Positions 43,782-51,370 of a stretch of DNA of 64,000 nt are shown here, one piece after another. Both the position numbers and the translations under genes were made by a program. The stretch's first letter is position 1. Each line of letters starts with the position of its first letter. The notes under the pieces are model-generated. The model did no database searches. It was not told the DNA's origin and was given only the letters and a program-made list of their open reading frames with translations. Source of the stretch: Neorhodopirellula pilleata (GTDB lineage: Bacteria > Planctomycetota > Planctomycetia > Pirellulales > Pirellulaceae); NCBI RefSeq assembly GCF_007859915.1, contig NZ_SJPM01000006.1, positions 62,001 to 126,000 on the forward strand, read 5' to 3'.

Positions 43782-45098
43782 GTGAACTTCGTGCCGACGT
43801 GTTTGCGGAATCTCTTCATTCCGTTGTTTTTCGCGATCAATGGATGTATTGGGACGAGTTATCGTGTTGAGTTGGTTCCAGATAAGGAGACCATGGCACG
43901 TCGCCTTCTCATCGATAGCACGACCAAGCACCCCGACACGGGCGAGCCCAAAATTACCGATGAGGAAAGGAATCGCATCGAGGAGATTTATCAGGGGAAA
44001 CTGAAGCTCAATGATGATAAAGAGTTCGAAATCAAAGGAACCTTTGTTTCGGATATGCCCAGTGATGTCGGTGGTTCCGGATCACATCTTTATTTGGAAT
44101 CGCCGATGGGCAGCGTGAGTTATTACAGCGAACGATTTCGTGGCGACTTGAATTTGGCGGGAACGATTCGCGAGCGGAAGCGTGATCTCGACGAGGTCGT
44201 CGACTTGCTGATTCAGTGGGCGGACACGGCCTTGGGGAATAGCGAGGAGGGCCAACAATTAAGGGCGTGGATCGACGGGAAGTTGCGGCGCGACCTAGAA
44301 AACTTGATGCTGCTTGCTTGGAGTCATCGGGTTGCCGTCGATATGGGGAAGGAGGCTGATTCGGCTTCATTTCTCGCAAATGCAGTGCAATACCTCGTCG
44401 AACATGATTATTTGAAGCTGCGTGATGTTCCGAAGCTATCTCGGCAATTGCGAAACGGCAAGACCGAGGAATTGGTCTCTTGGATAACGGAAACGGTCAT
44501 GCGTCAAGCCGGCATCGTTACAGACGTCGGTGATGATGATCCTCAAAGATCGATCCTGCGGGATCCGAATGAGCTATTGCTCTCCTTGCGTACTTTCCTC
44601 CGCAACACCGATCTGTATCAAGAATTACGAAAGTCTCGAGAAGACAATTCCACCGATCCGCTTTGGGTGCTCACCAAACCCGTTTGGCCGGAGTTTTTTT
44701 TCACCGTCGTCAAATCGTTACCAGCTAATTTAAAGGTGAATCTTCAGACAAGCGCCAAGCCGTTCGAGACCAACGGACAATACGAGCCCGCATCTGGGCA
44801 GACCCGTTGGCAGACGAGCCTTTACGGGCGTTGCATTCCGATGATCGTTTTCGCCGCATGGGCGGAACCAGACGAAGCTTACCAAGTCGACAAGCTCGGC
44901 AAGGTGTTACTGAAAGATGCCAAACTTGCGGAGTACGTCGTGTGGTACCACGGGCTAGAAATCGCTGAGCGGCAGAAATGGGATTCGTTGTTTGCGACCG
45001 AGGAAAGTCCCGAAGCAAGAAAGAAAAGTATCGCCGACTTCAAGTTTGAAGGAGAGCAAGGGCTAGCACAAGTTGCGAAGGACTTGATCCGACAATAA
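43782..45098 (+). CDS. lipoprotein-like planctomycete protein, unknown function
   Basis: 438 residues from GTG 43782 (TTG 43767 adds five). The N-terminus (LRNLFIPLFFAINGC) looks like a lipoprotein signal with the box AINGC. The rest is mostly helical and charged, with no repeat and no family I recognise. A possible functional hint is the presence of regularly spaced Trp residues and an EIAERQKWDSLF helix near the C-terminus. It stands alone between two hairpin elements. Confidence 0.65.
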   Translation: MNFVPTCLRNLFIPLFFAINGCIGTSYRVELVPDKETMARRLLIDSTTKHPDTGEPKITDEERNRIEEIYQGKLKLNDDKEFEIKGTFVSDMPSDVGGSGSHLYLESPMGSVSYYSERFRGDLNLAGTIRERKRDLDEVVDLLIQWADTALGNSEEGQQLRAWIDGKLRRDLENLMLLAWSHRVAVDMGKEADSASFLANAVQYLVEHDYLKLRDVPKLSRQLRNGKTEELVSWITETVMRQAGIVTDVGDDDPQRSILRDPNELLLSLRTFLRNTDLYQELRKSREDNSTDPLWVLTKPVWPEFFFTVVKSLPANLKVNLQTSAKPFETNGQYEPASGQTRWQTSLYGRCIPMIVFAAWAEPDEAYQVDKLGKVLLKDAKLAEYVVWYHGLEIAERQKWDSLFATEESPEARKKSIADFKFEGEQGLAQVAKDLIRQ

Positions 45099-45199
45099 GA
45101 ACCTATCCGAAAAGGGGTCTGACCCTCTCCGGCGATACCATCAAACAAACGAATAGCGACTCGCCTCCAAAGGGTCAGACCCCTTTTCGGATAGGTTCT
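45098..45199. repeat. long inverted repeat, MITE-like or bidirectional terminator
   Basis: A 29-nt arm at 45098-45126 (begins AGAACCTATCCGAAAAGGGG) is perfectly complementary to 45171-45199 across 44 nt. It begins 1 bp before the stop region of the upstream lipoprotein gene ends (the TAA is at 45096-45098). The inner part contains GGGGTCTGACCC, itself palindromic. No clear target duplication was seen. Confidence 0.7.
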
Positions 45200-45291
45200 A
45201 AACGCGTTGAATTCGCCCGGTGACTAGAATTTCGCACCGACTGGGGCCAAAATAATAACGGTCCGTCATTCCTTTCAATCGAGATCAAGTC

Positions 45292-46194
45292 GTGCTTCGC
45301 GTCGATAAGGCACTTTTTTCCAACGTCGTCACGGCGGTGCAGCGGACGGCTAACCTGCCCGGAGGGGCGGTTCGTAATTTGCCCGGTGGTGCGTCGCTCG
45401 AAGGCATGAAGGGGGTCGAGTCGTTCTCCGCCGAAGTGGCCGATGCCAAGAAGGAGTTTGAACTCGGTCGCGTGCATAATTCGCTTGCTCGCATTCGTCA
45501 GATCGAAATGCAATTCAATTCGATCGCCGGCCGATGGAATGCGCAGGCCGGGGGCATTTTGGCATCGGCCCGTCAGGGGAAGCAAGCCGTGCCGGCGCAG
45601 AAGCTGAACGAAGTGAAGAACGCGCAAGCCAAAATGCGCCAGCTCACCGCGCCGGCAACCAAATCGTTTCGCGACTTGATCACGGCGCTCGAGCACGCGG
45701 TCGCTTCACGCAACGACGCCGAGGAAGCATCCGACCAAGCATCCGAGCAACGGACTTCGTCGACCGATCTTGTGTCAACCTCAGCCATCGCTTCAGGATC
45801 GCCGACGGGTCCGGCCGTTTCGAATGAGAAACCATTGGACGACGAAGAGGAGTCCGTTGCCTCGCGATCCTTCGATTCGGAACCTCGGAAAGAAGTTCCC
45901 GACTTGGCCGTGTTAGGAAAGTTTGCCGAGAAGTATCGGTTCGGACCGAAGCTCGAAGTGAAGATCAGCGAGAGCCGGAAACGGCATATTTCGCCCAAAC
46001 TCGAAGAGGGGCGTTTTTACTTCGTGCAAGGCATGCAACCGCCGACGGTCGTTCGGGTTCGCGAGATCCGCTCCTCCGCGGTGCTCGTTTACGATGCTCT
46101 GCACGGAAACGAAACGCTGCTCGATTCGTTTCGCTTGCGGACCTTAATCGGACGAGGCATCTGGTTGTTGACGCCCTCACGCATCGGGGCGTGA
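45292..46194 (+). CDS. unknown protein with helical N-terminus and compact C-terminus
   Basis: 300 residues from a GTG at 45292. The first 150 residues are helical (FSAEVADAKKEFELGRVHNSLARIRQIE), followed by a Ser/Glu-rich linker (about 150-215) and a folded-looking end (YFVQGMQPPTVVRVREIRSSAVLVYDAL and GRGIWLLTP). No signal peptide is seen, so it is probably cytoplasmic. I recognise no family. It is followed, convergently, by the next minus-strand gene. Confidence 0.6.
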   Translation: MLRVDKALFSNVVTAVQRTANLPGGAVRNLPGGASLEGMKGVESFSAEVADAKKEFELGRVHNSLARIRQIEMQFNSIAGRWNAQAGGILASARQGKQAVPAQKLNEVKNAQAKMRQLTAPATKSFRDLITALEHAVASRNDAEEASDQASEQRTSSTDLVSTSAIASGSPTGPAVSNEKPLDDEEESVASRSFDSEPRKEVPDLAVLGKFAEKYRFGPKLEVKISESRKRHISPKLEEGRFYFVQGMQPPTVVRVREIRSSAVLVYDALHGNETLLDSFRLRTLIGRGIWLLTPSRIGA

Positions 46195-46273
46195 TAGGTA
46201 CGAGATCTACGAGTCAGCATAGGTCGGACGAGGGTCGAAACCCATCGCCCGTGATGCAGGCAATGGAGTTTTC

Positions 46274-46978
46274 TTACCAAGCGGCGGCGTTGGAGTCGTC
46301 TTCGACACCGAGTCGCGTTTTGAGTTGTTGGAAGCGATCATAGAGTCGTTCACTGCTGCTGTGAACATGTTCGGCTTCGGTGATGAATCGAATCGAATCG
46401 TCCGGATAGACGTCTTGAGCGATGAGAGTTTCGCGAAAACCGTCCAGTGGGTTGCCGTAGGCGATCAAGAGTTTGTGTTCGTCGAGCTGAACTTCTTGAT
46501 GTTGAGCCGGGTTGATGATCGCGATGCCGGTGCAACCGTCATTCATCAGCACGTCTTCGAATTCCATAAGGATGCTCTTGAGGACCGGAGCATCGATGTG
46601 CTCTCGGTACAGGTCCTCGTGGTGGGAGTGGCTGTGATGGCTCGTTTCCAACACGACGTCGACGACGTTGCCGAGGTGATCGATCAGATCGAGGAATGTG
46701 TCCATTAAGATCGGGCGGGAGGCCGCCGCCATGATGACCGGCGTCGTCGCACCGCTCGATTCATCGACGTATTTGTCGTAACGGAATCCTTGGCGCGGTG
46801 AAACCTGCACATCGTAAGAGGGGCGGATCGCGTCGGTCAATTCGAACGCACCGTAGGTCTTGATGCCCATGTGGATTTGAAGTTCTTCGTCGCTGAGGCG
46901 TTCGAAACTTCCAGGGGCGACCGGTTGGATGGCGGCGTCTTGGCTGTTGGGACGGAGGATGCGTTTGAGGAAGCCCAT
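46274..46978 (-). CDS. conserved planctomycete protein, unknown function
   Basis: 234 residues from ATG 46978 (MGFLKRILRPNSQD); a TTG at 46990 would add four. The protein is acidic and His-rich in the middle (ETSHHSHSHHEDLYREHID, about residues 111-130), which might bind metal. Blocks RFITEAEHVHSSSERLYDRFQQL and NDGCTGIAIINPAQH are distinctive. No signal or membrane segment is visible. Function is unknown. Confidence 0.7.
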   Translation of the reverse strand: MGFLKRILRPNSQDAAIQPVAPGSFERLSDEELQIHMGIKTYGAFELTDAIRPSYDVQVSPRQGFRYDKYVDESSGATTPVIMAAASRPILMDTFLDLIDHLGNVVDVVLETSHHSHSHHEDLYREHIDAPVLKSILMEFEDVLMNDGCTGIAIINPAQHQEVQLDEHKLLIAYGNPLDGFRETLIAQDVYPDDSIRFITEAEHVHSSSERLYDRFQQLKTRLGVEDDSNAAAW

Positions 46979-47400
46979 CTTGCGGATCAATTCAGGTAGA
47001 ACAGTGGCATTGCGAAGGGCGAATGTGCCTGCCGCTTCGAACGGTTCACCGGTTGGTCAGGTGAACGCTCAACGTTAGGTCAAAACGAAGGACATGCGAA
47101 TTTAGGCTGGTCCTCGACGGGCGAACCTGCACAATAGAACTTCCCGACCACCTCCCTCTCGGAAAAATAATTACAAGCCGCATAAAACCTACCGGCGAAG
47201 TGGGGCTGTGTTCACTTGCAAGAACGACGATGTTGATTTCGCGAAACATCGGTGTTCAGAAAGAGAACAAAATCGCGTTGGAGCAACGTGATCGGGCCTG
47301 TGATGAGGGGCCGCCGACCCCAAAGACCAACAGATCGACTCGAATTCCCACGGGCGACGCGTTCATTTCAAGCAAGAATAAAATTACGACGGATCGGATA
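46979..47400. other. divergent intergenic region, no supported gene
   Basis: 422 bp between two divergent genes. The 47401 reading frame is open back to 47200 with a possible ATG at 47230, but that part is hydrophilic and would precede the signal sequence, so it is not included. No hairpin or repeat stands out. Confidence 0.45.
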
Positions 47401-49260
47401 ATGCGAATGATGCGGATCATAATGACCAACTGGCGACCGGCCGGCCGATCTCGTCGGATACCTCAATGGATCGTCGGAATCCCTTTTCTGTATGGGTTGA
47501 TGGGGTGCGACCTGCCCGACCGACACGACATCGGCGTGTTGCGTCGACCCGCAGCGTGGGAAGTTGATTCGGATACTTCAGCCGAGTTATCATCGACGGC
47601 GCAACTGTCTAGCCTGTCCATTTCGGCGGTCAACCGTTCTGCAACCAGCGTTTCGGGCGATGACGTTTTGCCGCCGCCTTGGGAGCAGTGGTACCTGCAT
47701 TACCTCGATTCACCCCGTGTCGGGCCAACCGTCATTGGAGGGGTTGCGATGAAGTCCGAGACCTCAAAAGACGCCGTCGCGGGGGATGAGGACAGGTTGA
47801 AGGTCACTTTAAGCGAGCGCATGCTGACGCCGCTTTATCCGGTTCTGCCGGCGAGGTTGCTTCAGAAGAGCTTACCGGCGGCGACTCGGGTCGATCGTGC
47901 CTTTTGCATGACGACCAAAGAACAAACGTTTTGGCATTCCGCCGATGGGCAGCTCCAACGTGTTATTTGTTCGACGCGGCGGGGTCCCCTCGAGACGACC
48001 AAGACGATCGCGGTTGCAAACGAATCTGCTTCGATCGAAGCCATGGGACCAACGGGGATTGTCAACAAGAAACTTTCATTTGAAGGCAGTTTGGGCGGGC
48101 CCCTGTTGGTTTATCAATCGCTGCGTGGAAACCCGATCGGACCAAACGAAGTTCGCACCGCAACGGTGTTGTTGCCGGCGCATGATATCACCGCGAAATT
48201 GCAATTGAGAGGCAATCCTCCCGTCTTGGCGAAACGATTCAAAGACGACGGAATCGGTTTGGGGCTGCTTAATGAGGCCATCGGTCTGATCACGACCGGA
48301 GAGACCCACCACCGGGAGCGTTGTTATTGGTACGACGACGAAGGTGTCATCCAAACGACCAACATCGTGGGCGAACCGGACTTCGCGTTTCGTTGCAATC
48401 AAGAACAATTTGAACGCTTGGGACGACCGATTCTCGACCAGTCCCATTGCCTGGGTGTGAAAGTCTCCGGTAAGCGAATTCCCACCGGGCAGGCATTCGA
48501 TAAGGTCAGCCACCTCGCGTTGGATGTTGAGTGCTTGCATCCCAATCCGCCGCAGTCGCTTGTCGATGGGCTGGTGATGCGGCCGGCCGTTCGGCAATAC
48601 ATTCAGCGATTAGATGAGCAACGTCAACGAATCGTTCTCGCCCGCGAGGTCGTTTCCGATGACAAGTTAAGTGACCGGTATCAGACCTATCAATCTCCAT
48701 CGACGGAAGTCGATTTGGCAGCCACCGCGCTGATCGATTTTCGCTCCGGTGCGATGCAAGGGGTGCTCGCGACGGTCGCGTCGTTGCGTAATCTCGACAA
48801 GCACGAGTTGGCGTTGGAAATCAATCGAACTGTCCATTCGTTACTCACCTACCGCAGCCTCGGTCGAGGGTTTCAACCGGCCAGTCGGATCGCGACATCC
48901 ACGACGGCCGATAGCACCGAACACGCGATCATGTTGATCGCGATGTTGAGAGCCAACGGCATTCCGGCTCGAATGGCGATGGGTTTACGCTTTGACCCTG
49001 CGATCGAGAAGTCAGTCTCCGAGGAGTCACCTTCAGAGCCCCAAGCCAATCTGTTCGGTTACCACGCTTGGGTAATCGCCGAAGTCGACCAGAGATGGAT
49101 TTCGCTCGACCCGACGACGGGCCAAACCACGACGGTCGATCGGATCGCGTTGGAAGTCACCGATTTAGCCGACGGGAATCCCGATCCGTTGATCGACCGA
49201 ATGCTGGGGCAATTGCGATGGTACGATTTCAAAGTTCACAAGATCATTGCGGCACGTTGA
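47401..49260 (+). CDS. transglutaminase-like protein with Ser in place of the catalytic Cys
   Basis: 619 residues from ATG 47401, with internal ATGs at 47410 and 47422. The N-terminus is RRIPQWIVGIPFLYGLMGC, a lipoprotein-like signal. The C-terminal third has the transglutaminase/protease-like fold: ADSTEHAIMLIAMLRANGIPARMAMGL, then FGYHAWVIAEV, then WISLDPTTGQ. The His and Asp of the triad are present but the expected Cys (GDCTEHA in relatives) is Ser at residue 505 (codon AGC at 48913-48915). It may be inactive, or use Ser. The N-terminal 450 residues hold no domain I can name. Confidence 0.78.
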   Translation: MRMMRIIMTNWRPAGRSRRIPQWIVGIPFLYGLMGCDLPDRHDIGVLRRPAAWEVDSDTSAELSSTAQLSSLSISAVNRSATSVSGDDVLPPPWEQWYLHYLDSPRVGPTVIGGVAMKSETSKDAVAGDEDRLKVTLSERMLTPLYPVLPARLLQKSLPAATRVDRAFCMTTKEQTFWHSADGQLQRVICSTRRGPLETTKTIAVANESASIEAMGPTGIVNKKLSFEGSLGGPLLVYQSLRGNPIGPNEVRTATVLLPAHDITAKLQLRGNPPVLAKRFKDDGIGLGLLNEAIGLITTGETHHRERCYWYDDEGVIQTTNIVGEPDFAFRCNQEQFERLGRPILDQSHCLGVKVSGKRIPTGQAFDKVSHLALDVECLHPNPPQSLVDGLVMRPAVRQYIQRLDEQRQRIVLAREVVSDDKLSDRYQTYQSPSTEVDLAATALIDFRSGAMQGVLATVASLRNLDKHELALEINRTVHSLLTYRSLGRGFQPASRIATSTTADSTEHAIMLIAMLRANGIPARMAMGLRFDPAIEKSVSEESPSEPQANLFGYHAWVIAEVDQRWISLDPTTGQTTTVDRIALEVTDLADGNPDPLIDRMLGQLRWYDFKVHKIIAAR

Positions 49261-49325
49261 CATCTTTTGATGTGATTGATTCGTGCTTGAACTGCGACGG
49301 CGGGGCGACAACATGGGGTGCGTCA

Positions 49326-49372
49326 AAACAAAAAAACGCCCCAGGAGAAGTTGCCTTCCTCTGGGGCGTTGT
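49326..49372 (-). terminator. intrinsic terminator for the cysteine-repeat gene
   Basis: On the minus strand, a stem AACGCCCCAGAGGAAG pairs (with small mismatches) with CTTCTCCTGGGGCGTT and is followed by a run of T. It lies about 60 bp after the minus-strand gene's stop codon, in the right orientation to end that transcript. Confidence 0.8.
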
Positions 49373-49427
49373 TGTGGTCACGTCTGTTTGACTCAGAGCA
49401 GCGTTCGAACGTTAGCGAACAAGTTCA

Positions 49428-50315
49428 CTAGCGAACGTAGCTGGCACTGGCCTGAATGACGCGACGAGTGCGGGAGATGCTGGCACTTGGATCAACGATC
49501 GGTGCTGGGGGCATCGGGGCCGATTCTTGGTAAACAGGAGCTTCGACGGGAGCGGCCACTGGGGCAGCCATCGGGGCTCCGCATCCGCAACCGGTGCTGC
49601 AGGTGTCACAGCCCATGTCACAGCACGAGCTTTTCTTCTTCATGCAGTTACCGAACAACTTGGTCAACAAGCCACCCTTCTTGCTCGATCCGCATCCGCT
49701 ATCGCAGCAGGTCGGTTCGCAGCAAGCGGTTTCACAACCACAGGCTGGTTCGCAGCAAGCAGTTTCGCAACCACAGGCTGGTTCGCAGCAAGCGGGAGCT
49801 TCACAGCAAGAAGGAGCTTCGCAGCAGCTGTTGGATTTCTTGCCGAACAACTTGCTGAGCAAGCCACCCGAGCAAATACCGGCCGATTTGCTGTCGCAGC
49901 AGGCTGGTTCGCAGCAAGCTGGTTCGCAGCCACAGGCTGGTTCGCAAGCTGATTCGCAGCAGGTCGACTCGCAACCACAAGCTGGTTCGCAAGCTGGATC
50001 ACAGCAAGTCGATTCACAACCACAAGCTGGTTCGCAGCATGTCGATTCACAACCACAGGCTGGTTCGCAAGCTGATTCACAGCAAGTCGGTTCGCAGCAA
50101 GTGGACTCACATCCGCAAGCAGGTTCGCAAGCGGTTTCGCAGCAGGTTGACTCACAACCGCAGGCTGGTTCGCAGCAAGCCGGTGCTTCGCAGCACGAGC
50201 TTGAGCTTCCGCAGCCCTTCATACCGAGCATTCGGTCGAGCAAGTCGAATCCATAACCTTGGCTACAGATCGAACTCGCCACTACCATCGTCAATGTTAA
50301 GATTGTCCGCGTCAT
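49428..50315 (-). CDS. secreted cysteine-repeat protein (about 62 Cys)
   Basis: 295 residues from ATG 50315. A signal peptide (MTRTILTLTMVVASSICSQG) is followed by a mature part in which about 62 of some 273 residues are Cys. Repeats of CEPACGCESTCC, CCEAPACCEPACGC and close variants fill residues about 40-145 and 165-220. Three similar hydrophobic/basic spacers precede or divide the Cys blocks: LLDRMLGMKGC, LLSKLFGKKSNSCC and LLTKLFGNCMKKKSSCC. A Pro/Ala-rich tail (MAAPVAAPVEAPVYQ) ends in RVIQASASYVR. The upstream frame to 50489 is not included because the signal starts at 50315. The likely role is a disulfide-linked envelope or wall component, as planctomycete cell walls are Cys-rich, but this is inference. 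Confidence 0.85.
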   Translation of the reverse strand: MTRTILTLTMVVASSICSQGYGFDLLDRMLGMKGCGSSSSCCEAPACCEPACGCESTCCETACEPACGCESTCCEPTCCESACEPACGCESTCCEPACGCESTCCDPACEPACGCESTCCESACEPACGCEPACCEPACCDSKSAGICSGGLLSKLFGKKSNSCCEAPSCCEAPACCEPACGCETACCEPACGCETACCEPTCCDSGCGSSKKGGLLTKLFGNCMKKKSSCCDMGCDTCSTGCGCGAPMAAPVAAPVEAPVYQESAPMPPAPIVDPSASISRTRRVIQASASYVR

Positions 50316-50908
50316 CGGAGATCTATCTCCCTCTCTAGATTGTTGCGGGATTGAAACGACAACAGCAGTTGGAGTGAATTCATCGCGATCGTCCGCTCGG
50401 AAACCGGGGGACGCGGTCGTTGGACGAAGTCGCCGACGATCATTTCCCGAGGTCTTATCCGCGAACACAACCGGCCCAGGTGCGGGCACCCGGTCCGTTG
50501 ACTTCGTTCAGTTCACTTGTCCGAGCATCTTCAAAGACGAACTTTGAAAACCCGGACCAACGCTTTGCTTCGCTCTTTCCGTGTTGTCAGGCATCGACAT
50601 CCGCTGTCGATGCATCTGGGTCTGTGTCCGGGGAAAACGCCCATCTCGCCAAGCTGATAACTTAGGCGAGATGAATTTGCATCCCCAGGACACACCAAGG
50701 TATCGGCGACCGGCGGTTACGAATGGAGTCCAAGAATCGATTTTCCGGTGGTTGTTAAGGAATGCCGGATGTGCCGAATTGCCTCATTTTTACGGTGTTT
50801 CGCGATGTTCCGGACAATCGCCACGCGCAATACGGACAATCGGTGTAAACTACCAAAAACCGGCAGCAAACGTGCTGACATGCCCCCCGACGAGTCCGAA
50901 CGAGTTTC
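50316..50908. other. divergent intergenic region with one hairpin
   Basis: 593 bp between the Cys-repeat gene (minus) and the cupin gene (plus). CATCTCGCC (50642-50650) pairs with GGCGAGATG (50665-50673). Short frames here (for example 50581-50931) show no domain. No other feature was recognised. Confidence 0.5.
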
Positions 50909-51319
50909 ATGGTGTCCGCTCAAATCATTGATCTGACCGCGATCCCTCCTGTGGATTGCCCGTGCGGCCAAGCCCGTCGTGCGTTGGCGGATTATTCACC
51001 GTTCCCCGGGACCGTTCACCTGACCGAGATTTCCCGCTCGGCGGTCGCTCACCACCATCGCGATCATACGGAAATTTACGTCGTTCTCGAATGTGAACCC
51101 GATGCCGCCATTGAATTGGACGGCCAGACCCATCCCGTGCGGCCACTGACCCTGATCGCCATTCCCCCCGGTGTCGTGCATCGGGCGATCGGGGAAATGA
51201 AGGTTTTGATCGTTTGCCATCCGGAATTCGACCCCGCCGACGAGCACACCGTCACATCCCGCACAAAAATCCCAATACGGACGTACACAAGCGAACAAGA
51301 AGATCATTCGCTACAATGA
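50909..51319 (+). CDS. small cupin-domain protein
   Basis: 136-residue protein with a single cupin barrel. Motif 1 is HHHRDHTEIYVVLE, with two His and a Glu in metal-binding positions, and motif 2 is around IAIPPGVVHRAIG with a further His. No signal peptide is visible. Such proteins are metal-dependent enzymes or small-ligand binders; the substrate cannot be read. ATG 50909 is the natural start. It lies 51 bp before the first propeller gene and might share its transcript. Confidence 0.85.
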   Translation: MVSAQIIDLTAIPPVDCPCGQARRALADYSPFPGTVHLTEISRSAVAHHHRDHTEIYVVLECEPDAAIELDGQTHPVRPLTLIAIPPGVVHRAIGEMKVLIVCHPEFDPADEHTVTSRTKIPIRTYTSEQEDHSLQ

Positions 51320-51370
51320 TCACTTGCCGCATCTCTTGGCTGACTGCCAAAGTACTGTTGGATAGTTAAA

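Noticed and set aside
49640..50230. CRISPR-like repeat pattern
   Set aside because: The repeats are codon-level Cys/Glu/Pro coding repeats in a reading frame, without uniform spacers.
49594..50256. 220-codon plus-strand frame rich in Gln and Ser
   Set aside because: It is the antisense shadow of the cysteine-repeat gene, which has a signal peptide and terminator on the minus strand.
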